A DNA stretch of 64,000 bases. Source: Shewanella gelidimarina. GTDB lineage: Bacteria > Pseudomonadota > Gammaproteobacteria > Enterobacterales > Shewanellaceae. The DNA is taken from assembly GCF_023283945.1 (NCBI RefSeq), contig NZ_JAKIKW010000007.1, positions 111,031 through 175,030 on the forward strand. Direction: 5' to 3'. Below the pieces are notes generated by a model. That model did not search any database and was not told the origin of the DNA. It saw nothing but the letters and a program-made list of their open reading frames with translations. Of this stretch, positions 49,322-57,285 are shown one piece after another. The first letter of the stretch is position 1. Every line of letters starts with the position of its first letter. A program made the position numbers and the translations under genes.

Positions 49322-51400
49322 GTGAAGTCACTCCACATATCTTACATTGCTAGCAGTATCGCCCTCGCTCTCTGGTGCCAAACAGCGCAAGCAGAAACCG
49401 GTAAAGAAAGTACCGAAACCGTCTACCGTCTTGATAACATTACCGTGACTAGCCAAACAGAAGAACAACAAGATCCGTTAAGCATGACTCAATCGGTTAA
49501 TGCTATTTCAAGAGAGACAATACAAACATTAAGCCCGACAAATATTCCTAACGCACTCGAAATAATTCCAAATGTTGATATACAAGGCGGCCCTTCATCA
49601 ACTAACCAAAACATCACAATCCGTGGTCTGCCTCAATCACATGCTTACATTGTTATTGATGGGATCTACCAAAGTAACTATGCCTCAAAGCGTGGCAGTT
49701 GGTACTTGAATCCAAACTTGGTTAACAACATACAGGTCACCGCAGGCCCCAGTTCAGGAGCGGCAGCGGGTAAAATAAGTATTAGCACCATTTCAGCACT
49801 GGATCTTCTGGATGAGAATGAAAAGTTTGGGGCAAAAATAGATTTAGGTTATCGCAGCAACAATACACAGCAAGATACTGGACTAACCTTATTTGGTAAG
49901 AATGGTGCTACCGATTACCTCCTATCCGGAAGCTATGTCGACAAAGACGCCTATGAAATAGGGGGTGGCGGCAGTTACTATAAAACGGCTGGCAGGCAGA
50001 AGAGTGGCTTATTTAAGTTGGGTCATCAGGTATCGTCCGATCAGCGTCTACAATTCACGCTAAATCTCGATGACAGCCACGGACATCAAGTACGTAATGA
50101 CATTGGCTACCGAGATGTACAGTACACAGGAGCTTCGCTCATATGGGAAGACAGCGGACAAAATAATCCCTACCTCAACCTTACTTCGACTCTGTATTAC
50201 AATGGTGTCGATTCCTATGGTGCAGAGCAAGGGCGTGCAGCAGAACAAATACAAGATATCAAAGATTCAAGCATTGGGTTTGTCGTCAGTAATGACAGCA
50301 TCTTCAGCATTGCAACCGTGGATACACTATTGCATTACGGCCTATCTGGCCATTTCACCGATCATGATGGTGTTATCTATGATAAAGACTATGAAACGGG
50401 TGACATTACCGATGATAGCGCTACTGATGAAGCCACAACGACCAGTAGAAAATTAGCTGGTTGGCTAAACTACCAATTACCGATTACAGAGTCCCTCGAG
50501 TTAATCCCAGGTTTACGCTACGACCAGTTCTATATTGAATCAGCCAATGCGATAGACGCTAACGATCAGCCTCTTTTGCGCGATGGACGCACTGAAAGTC
50601 GTTTATCAAAATCAATTAACCTCAATTATTACTTAACGGATGATATCACCCTGTTTGTATCGTATGCAGAAGCACTTAACGCCCCCCAAAATGGAGAACT
50701 GTTTACCTCAGGGAGAGGCTTTAAGCCCAACCCCTACTTAAAATCTGAACGAGCAGACAATAAAGAAATTGGCGTTGTTTGGGATACCCAAGACCTTTTT
50801 AGTGAACAAGACAGTTTTACCACTCGAGTTAACATTTTCAGAAATGACATTAAAGATTATATAGGCACTGCCTATACCGACAACGAAAACTATCCAGACG
50901 GTGTAAAAGTCAATATCGGTGAAGCAAGACTAGAGGGGTTTGAGTTTGTCTCGAGCTACAGTCTCAATGATTGGAATATGAGCTTAAGCTATGGTCAGAC
51001 ACGCGGCACTGATATGACCACTGGCTGGTACTTAACTGATATTCCATCAAACAAGTTCAACTTAAATATTGATACCAGTATCAACGATAGCTTGGTTCTT
51101 GGTACACGAGCAACCTATGCGCTCACGCATAACAAAGTGCCGACTCAGCAATTGGGCGAAAATGGCGTAATAGAAGAGATCCCAGCTGCAGGCTTTGATG
51201 CTTGGTTCACCATGGACATATATGCCAGCTATACGCCGCTAAGCATTGATGGGCTTGTCGCTAAGCTGTCTGTAACTAATTTGTTTGATAAGGCTTATGC
51301 ACATCAATTGGACTTTGAGCGTAATGGCGATGAAAAACCCGCTAATGAATACTATGAAGAAGGCCGCTCTATCAATTTACAGTTGAGTTACCAGTTCTAG
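49322..51400 (+). CDS. TonB-dependent outer-membrane receptor (haem-receptor-like)
   Basis: A 692-residue receptor. Signal peptide about 1-24 (ALALWCQTAQA), possible TonB box DNITVTS near 38-44, plug domain about 50-165 (NIPNALEIIPNVDIQGG, QNITIRGLPQ, YIVIDGIYQ), and a 22-strand barrel ending SINLQLSYQF with the final Phe. YAEALNAPQNGELF and PNPYLKSERADNKEIG stand where haem receptors have FRAP and NPNL motifs, so a haem or iron-chelate ligand is likely but not proven. GTG start at 49322 with AATGGGAAG upstream. Fur box directly upstream; partner ExbB/D/TonB genes downstream. Confidence 0.88.
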   Translation: MKSLHISYIASSIALALWCQTAQAETGKESTETVYRLDNITVTSQTEEQQDPLSMTQSVNAISRETIQTLSPTNIPNALEIIPNVDIQGGPSSTNQNITIRGLPQSHAYIVIDGIYQSNYASKRGSWYLNPNLVNNIQVTAGPSSGAAAGKISISTISALDLLDENEKFGAKIDLGYRSNNTQQDTGLTLFGKNGATDYLLSGSYVDKDAYEIGGGGSYYKTAGRQKSGLFKLGHQVSSDQRLQFTLNLDDSHGHQVRNDIGYRDVQYTGASLIWEDSGQNNPYLNLTSTLYYNGVDSYGAEQGRAAEQIQDIKDSSIGFVVSNDSIFSIATVDTLLHYGLSGHFTDHDGVIYDKDYETGDITDDSATDEATTTSRKLAGWLNYQLPITESLELIPGLRYDQFYIESANAIDANDQPLLRDGRTESRLSKSINLNYYLTDDITLFVSYAEALNAPQNGELFTSGRGFKPNPYLKSERADNKEIGVVWDTQDLFSEQDSFTTRVNIFRNDIKDYIGTAYTDNENYPDGVKVNIGEARLEGFEFVSSYSLNDWNMSLSYGQTRGTDMTTGWYLTDIPSNKFNLNIDTSINDSLVLGTRATYALTHNKVPTQQLGENGVIEEIPAAGFDAWFTMDIYASYTPLSIDGLVAKLSVTNLFDKAYAHQLDFERNGDEKPANEYYEEGRSINLQLSYQF

Positions 51401-51407
51401 CCTATCG

Positions 51408-51434
51408 CCCGCGGCATCGTATTTGCTGCGGGCA
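51408..51434 (+). other. Hairpin after the receptor gene
   Basis: GCCCGCGGCA-TCGTATT-TGCTGCGGGC, one mismatch; no T-run, so it may stabilise the receptor mRNA rather than terminate. Confidence 0.5.
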
Positions 51435-51455
51435 TCAAATACAAACAAATCTCAT

Positions 51456-51477
51456 TTACATTGACATTTCATTGACA
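51456..51477 (+). promoter_or_regulatory. 11-bp tandem direct repeat upstream of response regulator gene
   Basis: TTACATTGACA followed at once by TTTCATTGACA, 10 of 11 bases equal. This is the spacing bound by dimers of OmpR/PhoB-type regulators, suggesting autoregulation by the next gene's product. Confidence 0.6.
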
Positions 51478-51589
51478 AGCCAAATGTTATCTTGTGTTTC
51501 AATCGGAAAGCAAGCGGCTCTTTTCAAACTAAATACTACTCATTAAAGCTTGCCTAACAATCGATATACTGAATATGGAACCGTCATAA

Positions 51590-52267
51590 ATGTTTGAAAA
51601 ATCGCAGGTGTTACTCGTAGAAGATAATGATGAACTAGCAGGCTCTGTTGCAGATTATCTCAGTGTACTTGGCTATGGTGTTGATTTTGCTTTTAATGGT
51701 GCCGCTGGATTGCAGTTACTCGAAAGCAACCAATATGATATCGCTATCTTTGACGTTGCCATGCCAAAAATGAACGGTTTGCAGCTTTGCCACAAACTAC
51801 GGCATGAACTGTTCAACTCTATTCCTGTGCTCTTTTTAACCGCTAGGGATACCCTTGAAGATAAAAAAGCAGGCTTTCAAGCTGGGGCGGATGATTACCT
51901 TGTAAAGCCCTTTGCACTAGAGGAATTGCACCTACGGTTGCAAGCTCTACTTTCCAGAGGACCAAGGCGTGACATAGGGATCCAAAAGATTGCAGGCCTG
52001 ACGATAGATCATAACCAATCCTTAGTGAGTTACGACGGAAAGCAAGTGCGTTTATTAAGCTTACAGATGCATATCTTAACCATATTACTAAAACACTACC
52101 CCAACGTTGTTTCAAGACAAATGCTTGAACAAGCCATTTGGGATGGAATGCCACCAGAAAGCAATCCTCTACGCACTCATATCTACCGTTTACGAGCAAC
52201 CTTAGAGGTCGCATTTGAAAAAACGGTTATCCGCACTGTTTATGCTAAGGGATACCAGATTGTTTAA
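51590..52267 (+). CDS. OmpR-family response regulator
   Basis: A 225-residue regulator. Receiver domain (about 6-118) with acidic pair ED (11-12), phospho-accepting Asp55 in IFDVAMPKMNG, Thr in LTARD and Lys in YLVKPF. C-terminal winged helix (about 130-225; SLQMHILTILLKHYPNVVSRQMLEQAIW, RTHIYRLRATL, RTVYAKGYQIV). It overlaps the kinase gene, so the two form a pair. Likely controls this gene block, given the tandem repeats upstream of it and of the RND genes. Confidence 0.93.
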   Translation: MFEKSQVLLVEDNDELAGSVADYLSVLGYGVDFAFNGAAGLQLLESNQYDIAIFDVAMPKMNGLQLCHKLRHELFNSIPVLFLTARDTLEDKKAGFQAGADDYLVKPFALEELHLRLQALLSRGPRRDIGIQKIAGLTIDHNQSLVSYDGKQVRLLSLQMHILTILLKHYPNVVSRQMLEQAIWDGMPPESNPLRTHIYRLRATLEVAFEKTVIRTVYAKGYQIV

Positions 52268-53564
52268 AGTCGACAAGTTTAACCATGTATTGACTGCTAC
52301 TTTCTTGATGTATACCAGTATCTTGTGCGCAGTTTATGCTTATTTACTTTTTCATGCGGTACATGAAATCGAAAATCAGGCTGCACAGATCTACCTGCAA
52401 AATGCCCAAGTGGATGTTCTAAAAGAACTCAACACAATTGAATTACAACGTCAATCCGCCACCACGGTTCCTCAACACTTAACCATGTTACCAAAGGACT
52501 TAAGCCGTGTGTCTGACGCCGATATCATTAACGTGTTAATAAAACACTTTAAGCAAAGTCGTCCACTATTGAATATTTACAGCTCGATAACGGCTAATGT
52601 TCCAGCCTATTTAGCTCCACTCTCGGTGGGGTTTCATGAGTACAAATCCGAAGATGCTCAAATTTTAGTATCAAGATTACCTGAACACAATATCACCCTC
52701 TATTTGGTTTATGACGAAACCAATGCCTCTAGGCTAGACGAAAACACACCAAATTTAATTGTCGGACTCACCTCGGTAGCGTTACTCATTTGCTTCATCG
52801 GTATTATGGTTTCCATTGCTCTGAGTCGAAAAATAGCCGAGCCACTCAAGCGGCTAGCACAAGAGGTGAGTAAACCCGCGCCACTATTACCGCTTATCGG
52901 CCATAACCGCGCTGACGAAATAGGAACCCTCAGCCGTAGTTTTACAGCCTCAATTGAACGGGCAAAACAATTTCTATATCGAGAAAAACAGTTTTCGCGT
53001 CATGTTAGTCACGAACTGCGTACACCGCTAAGCATAATAGGCAATTGCGTGAGCTTATTAAAACTTGAACGTGCCACTGAAGATGCCAAAGCTACAGCGT
53101 TAACCCGCATAGATAGAGCAACAGCCAATATGGTTCAATTAATTGAGACATTCCTGTTACTCGGGCGTGAACAACAAAGTGGCATCATCAGCCCAATTAA
53201 CTTACGCCAAGCCATATTTGCCGAGTTAGACAAAATCGACTCCTCAAATACGAGCACCTCGACACTGCCGAAGATCCTTATCTGTCACGACGGCATAATC
53301 CAATCGGACGCAGCACTGTTAGGCATACTGCTCAACAACCTACTCCGTAATGCCCTCGCCTCATCTAATAGTCTGGTGCGGATAACGCTCAGTGACGAGC
53401 AACTGCTTATTGATAATGACATTGTTAAAGACCATAACGTTGCCCAGGCAGGTTTTGGTTATGGCACTGAGATCATCAATAGAATTGCCGAGTGTTTACG
53501 TTGCCAACTAACAATAAGTAAGAGTGCAGATAGATATAAAGTCACCGTCAATTTCAATCACTAA
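52215..53564 (+). CDS. Sensor histidine kinase
   Basis: Up to 449 residues. TM1 about 28-50, periplasmic sensor about 51-170, TM2 about 178-200, HAMP about 200-250, H-box RHVSHELRTPLS with His266, N-box LLNNLLRNALAS. The ATP part is short: the G1 box is reduced to IDNDI and only GFGYG resembles G2. Start is uncertain: TTG 52215 has GAGG at good distance and overlaps the regulator by 53 bases; ATG 52242 and TTG near 52260 are alternatives. It senses a periplasmic signal, perhaps linked to the imported ligand. Confidence 0.88.
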   Translation: MKKRLSALFMLRDTRLFKVDKFNHVLTATFLMYTSILCAVYAYLLFHAVHEIENQAAQIYLQNAQVDVLKELNTIELQRQSATTVPQHLTMLPKDLSRVSDADIINVLIKHFKQSRPLLNIYSSITANVPAYLAPLSVGFHEYKSEDAQILVSRLPEHNITLYLVYDETNASRLDENTPNLIVGLTSVALLICFIGIMVSIALSRKIAEPLKRLAQEVSKPAPLLPLIGHNRADEIGTLSRSFTASIERAKQFLYREKQFSRHVSHELRTPLSIIGNCVSLLKLERATEDAKATALTRIDRATANMVQLIETFLLLGREQQSGIISPINLRQAIFAELDKIDSSNTSTSTLPKILICHDGIIQSDAALLGILLNNLLRNALASSNSLVRITLSDEQLLIDNDIVKDHNVAQAGFGYGTEIINRIAECLRCQLTISKSADRYKVTVNFNH

Positions 53565-53625
53565 TCCATTACTTAACGTAACGACACACCCTATTTATCT
53601 ATCATAAACATCAGAAGGATACACA

Positions 53626-54255
53626 GTGAACTCTCCCGATTGGCTAATTCAAGGTGGTTGGTGCCTATGGCTGCTTATCGTTTTGTCGGTGACCTCATTG
53701 AGCCTAATTATCTATAAATTGATTAGTTTTGCGAAACTTGGGCTTAATCAAAAAAACGAATATAAATTTTGGCTTGATTCGATGCCAACCATCGATAAAT
53801 TTTTGTTTACTGGCAAACATATTCGCCTACATCACCCTGCTACAAGGTTAATACAGTTTTGTGTTGCCATCTTACCTAATACCATTGAGAAGCAAGTATT
53901 CGAAGACAAAGTCACCATTAAAGCAGAACAAGAGATAGTGCAACTTAAACAGGGTATGCGCGCCCTTGAGGTTATCTCAGCGCTTGCTCCTCTTATCGGT
54001 TTGCTCGGCACAGTACTGGGGATGATTGATGCATTCCAAAATCTGCAGCAAGCGGGCACCAAAGTTGACCCTGCTATGCTGTCAGGTGGAATATCACAAG
54101 CATTATTGACCACAGCAGCTGGGTTGATTGTCGCCATACCTACGACTGCCGCTTGGCACTTTTTTGACAACCTTATTACTCAACATAATGCCGCTATTGA
54201 GCACCTACTAACCGAATATTTATCGCTGCCATCGACCAGAAAGTTCGGCTCATGA
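53626..54255 (+). CDS. exbB: ExbB-type proton channel subunit
   Basis: A 209-residue MotA/TolQ/ExbB protein with three membrane segments (about 12-32, 118-140, 155-178). EVISALAPLIGLLGTVLGMIDAF and ISQALLTTAAGLIVAIPTTAAW are the family core. With ExbD it uses the proton gradient to energise TonB. GTG start with AGAAGGATACACA upstream. It overlaps exbD by 4 bases. Confidence 0.93.
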   Translation: MNSPDWLIQGGWCLWLLIVLSVTSLSLIIYKLISFAKLGLNQKNEYKFWLDSMPTIDKFLFTGKHIRLHHPATRLIQFCVAILPNTIEKQVFEDKVTIKAEQEIVQLKQGMRALEVISALAPLIGLLGTVLGMIDAFQNLQQAGTKVDPAMLSGGISQALLTTAAGLIVAIPTTAAWHFFDNLITQHNAAIEHLLTEYLSLPSTRKFGS

Positions 54256-54656
54256 AATTAAAATCAGCAAATAAAACTCGGCCTCAAATAAGCTTAACCC
54301 CGTTAATTGATGTGGTGTTTATCTTGCTGATATTTTTTATGTTAGTAACCAAAATGACGACTTATCAATCGTTAGCACTATATCTGTCTCAAATGAATGA
54401 CCAAACCAGTGCCTTAAAGCCAAAGAAAGAGATTGAAATAACGTTAGTGACCACGGGTAAGCTTATGTATCAACAGCGGGATTACAGCTTGCTTAGCTTT
54501 AGCCAATCGGTCCCTGCCAACACAATTAGTAAGCTCAACATTAATATTGAGTTTAATGTTACCGCGCAGCAGTTCGTAGCCGTAAAAGAGACATTATTAA
54601 GTTACGGTTATACCGATATCGAAGAGTGGGTTATGGCGAGTCAAAATGAACATTGA
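54252..54656 (+). CDS. exbD: ExbD-type protein with intact membrane Asp
   Basis: A 134-residue ExbD: short cytosolic start, one membrane helix (about 17-38) and a periplasmic domain. LTPLIDVVFILLIFFMLV has Asp20, matching E. coli ExbD Asp25 needed for proton use. It overlaps the next ExbD gene by 11 bases. Confidence 0.92.
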   Translation: MKLKSANKTRPQISLTPLIDVVFILLIFFMLVTKMTTYQSLALYLSQMNDQTSALKPKKEIEITLVTTGKLMYQQRDYSLLSFSQSVPANTISKLNINIEFNVTAQQFVAVKETLLSYGYTDIEEWVMASQNEH

Positions 54657-55044
54657 AACCAGTACCCGTCCGGTGATTGAACCCATGTTATCGCTGATTA
54701 ATGTGGTGTTTTTATTACTTATATTTTTTTTAGTCGTTGGCCATATTACGACAGAACAACAAACCGAGCTGCAGATACTGACAACACAGCAGCACTATGT
54801 CGCAGTCACTGAGCCTAATGAAAACTGGCTTTACGTTACTCAATCAGGTGACTGTTTTTACCATCAAAAATTGTTATCACTGGAGCAATTTCAACGGGTG
54901 TTTACCGCTAAACAAAGTCTATATATTGCTGTTGATACTTCTCTCGTAATGGGGGATTTACAACAGGTTATTTCAACCCTAAGGCAACTCGATATAACCG
55001 ACATATCTCTGATCACCCGTTTAGAAGAAAGCCACAGCAAATGA
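54646..55044 (+). CDS. Second ExbD-type protein, membrane Asp replaced by Asn
   Basis: A 132-residue ExbD-like protein with the same layout: helix about 16-36 and a periplasmic part. The key position reads SLINVVFLLLIFFLVV, so the Asp is Asn19 (codon 54700-54702). It should not carry protons on its own and may pair with the first ExbD. It overlaps tonB by 4 bases. Confidence 0.88.
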   Translation: MNIETSTRPVIEPMLSLINVVFLLLIFFLVVGHITTEQQTELQILTTQQHYVAVTEPNENWLYVTQSGDCFYHQKLLSLEQFQRVFTAKQSLYIAVDTSLVMGDLQQVISTLRQLDITDISLITRLEESHSK

Positions 55045-55916
55045 AACCTTCAATGACAACATTAGTCGCCCTAACGATAGCATTAGCCATTCATGCGCTG
55101 ACATTTTTGCAATTGATTTGTCAGCCACATGTCGCTCATTCCGCTAGCCAACCCGCGTCATTCTCGGTGACAAAAATGTCTTTTGCTCGTCAGCAGCAAT
55201 CGACAGCGACTGATGCACATAAAAGCCAGCCCCGATTACAACCCAGTGAAACAACGGCCGAAATAATAACGCCAAATAAAGCATCCGTGACACGAAATCT
55301 TGCTAATGAAAAACAACATACCAAAGTGCAATATGAAATCCCCCCAAAAACACAGCAGACTAAAGTGATACCATTAGCAGTAACAGAAAACGCCTCAGTC
55401 AACAGCAAGCAACTGACAGAACATACCCTAGCGACTGAAACCACAAATACTGAAACACAGAATACTGGAACAATCATTACGCCAACAGCAAACACTCCAA
55501 CATCAGCGCTAAGCAATAATTCTGCCGTATTATCAACCTCAGGAGGTAAGACTTCAACGGAGGTAAGTCGTCAAGCCAACTCGCCAAATAACCTCGTTAT
55601 TGACCCCATTGAGCGCAAGACCAATCAATATATTAACTTTATTAGGTCTGAGATCCTAAAACATAAACATTACCCTAAACAGGCAAAATTAAGACGTCAC
55701 CAAGGCAGCATTACCGTAGCTTTTACATTAACCGCCGAAGGAGACATTAAGAATATACAACTACTGCAGAAATCATCGAGTAAATACCTCAACAAGAGCG
55801 TTCGTAAACTACTGCGCCGCATTCAACTACCGGCAGCAGAGCAACAAATCAGACAGGTCTTTCCGAAACAGATCAGCCTAACGTTGGAATTTACCTTAAA
55901 CACGTTAAACAGCTAA
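55041..55916 (+). CDS. tonB: TonB protein
   Basis: A 291-residue TonB. N-terminal anchor (about 6-26) keeps a His (His18) at the place of the E. coli SxxxH motif, though the Ser is Ala. A long Thr/Ser/Gln-rich linker follows (about 30-190), not the usual Pro-Lys repeats. The C-terminal domain (about 200-290; YINFIRSEILKHKHYPKQAKLRRHQG, ITVAFTLTAEGDI, QISLTLEFTL) contacts receptor TonB boxes. It likely serves the upstream receptor. Confidence 0.88.
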   Translation: MKPSMTTLVALTIALAIHALTFLQLICQPHVAHSASQPASFSVTKMSFARQQQSTATDAHKSQPRLQPSETTAEIITPNKASVTRNLANEKQHTKVQYEIPPKTQQTKVIPLAVTENASVNSKQLTEHTLATETTNTETQNTGTIITPTANTPTSALSNNSAVLSTSGGKTSTEVSRQANSPNNLVIDPIERKTNQYINFIRSEILKHKHYPKQAKLRRHQGSITVAFTLTAEGDIKNIQLLQKSSSKYLNKSVRKLLRRIQLPAAEQQIRQVFPKQISLTLEFTLNTLNS

Positions 55917-56009
55917 CTCAATGTGATGTGTGAACCTATAAGTAAACTCTTGCTAGCAATAAGACCACAGTCCATTTTAATGGCGATATTTGGTCGCTAG
56001 TACCCTAGT

Positions 56010-56026
56010 TTGACATTCCCTTCACA
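56010..56026 (+). promoter_or_regulatory. Candidate response-regulator box upstream of RND genes
   Basis: TTGACATTCCCTTCACA matches TTGACATTTCATTGACA at 51461-51477 in 14 of 17 positions, with the same 11-base period. About 90 bases before the adaptor start. Confidence 0.5.
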
Positions 56027-56118
56027 GCAACTTAGTTAGCTTACTTCCTATTAAGAATAATCATCCCAGATACATCATTGTGTCACTGCAAGCATGTGCA
56101 ATTAACCTAGGTAATAAA

Positions 56119-57285
56119 ATGACCTCCCCAGATGAAAGACATAGTCTTAATAGATTGTATTTAGCAAAATTTAAAAAGTACCAACCACTCGTCTTGGTTC
56201 TTGTGGCGCTTATTGTCACTTATATTATACAAATCACCGCTCCATCTGCTGCAGTAAAACCTGACAGCAAACCCGTGATCAACGTCAACGTCATTGACGT
56301 AAGACAGCAAATATTCACCCCTAGCTATAGCGCTTACGGCACCGTCATCGCAAAAAGCAGCTTACGTTTAATAGCGCAAGTAGAGGGGCGACTCCACTAT
56401 CTGGCCGACAATGTGATTGCTGGTGGTGTACTCAATATAGATGATGATATTTTCCAACAAGACCCAGCGGATCTATCTGCATTACTGGCGCAGCGTCAAG
56501 CTGAGGTTGAAATTGCCAGTGCGCAACTTTCATTAGAATTAGGTCAACAACGTATCGCGGAAAAAGACTACAAAATGATGCAAAACGACTTTAATGAAAA
56601 TGAATGGCAATTGGATCTCGAACTCCTGCTTAGAAAACCACAATTAGCCCAAGCACGGGCCCAACTCAGTATCGCTCGTAATGCACTCACCATTGCAGAA
56701 AGAGATCTTGAACGCAGCCAGTGGCGTAGCGATAAACGCTATTTTGTTGAATCTAAGAGTGTTTCACAAGGTGACTATTTAGTGAAAGGGGATGAGATTG
56801 CCAAGCTGGTAGACATCACCGAACTAAGAGTTCCAATTTACTTGCCGAGAGAACTTGCCGCAAAAGTCACCATAGGCCAAGTCGTATCACTCTATCAACC
56901 CGATACTCAACGTACTGTCACCGCAAAAATAAGCCATATATTACCTATACTTGAGAATAAAGTTCAGCTGCAAAAAGTGTTCGCAGAGTATCAACCTGCG
57001 ACTAATGATCTTAGCCCACTTATTATTGGTGACTTTGTCGAGGCGACGCTACTATTCGCCCCCATCAAGAACACATTAAATGTGCCTCTATCAGCCATTG
57101 ATGATAATTACATATGGTTAGTCACAGCCAACAGTACTCTCAAGCGAGAACCCGTTACCATCGTATATCAAGATAAAACCAGCGCAGTGATTATTAATAC
57201 CCTCAGTGAAAGCGAGCAGATTATCAGCAATAAAATGCATGCTCCACAAGCCCATCTCAGCGTTAACATTGTGGAGCGATTCTAA
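56119..57285 (+). CDS. RND efflux periplasmic adaptor subunit
   Basis: A 388-residue HlyD/AcrA-family protein with one N-terminal membrane anchor (about 18-38) instead of a lipid-modified Cys. Then the biotinyl-lipoyl and alpha-hairpin parts (about 65-190; long Gln/Ala-rich helices), beta barrel (about 225-320) and membrane-proximal domain. I chose ATG 56119 with AGGTAATAAA upstream; a GTG at 56080 is open but has no ribosome site. It overlaps the pump gene by one base. Confidence 0.88.
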   Translation: MTSPDERHSLNRLYLAKFKKYQPLVLVLVALIVTYIIQITAPSAAVKPDSKPVINVNVIDVRQQIFTPSYSAYGTVIAKSSLRLIAQVEGRLHYLADNVIAGGVLNIDDDIFQQDPADLSALLAQRQAEVEIASAQLSLELGQQRIAEKDYKMMQNDFNENEWQLDLELLLRKPQLAQARAQLSIARNALTIAERDLERSQWRSDKRYFVESKSVSQGDYLVKGDEIAKLVDITELRVPIYLPRELAAKVTIGQVVSLYQPDTQRTVTAKISHILPILENKVQLQKVFAEYQPATNDLSPLIIGDFVEATLLFAPIKNTLNVPLSAIDDNYIWLVTANSTLKREPVTIVYQDKTSAVIINTLSESEQIISNKMHAPQAHLSVNIVERF

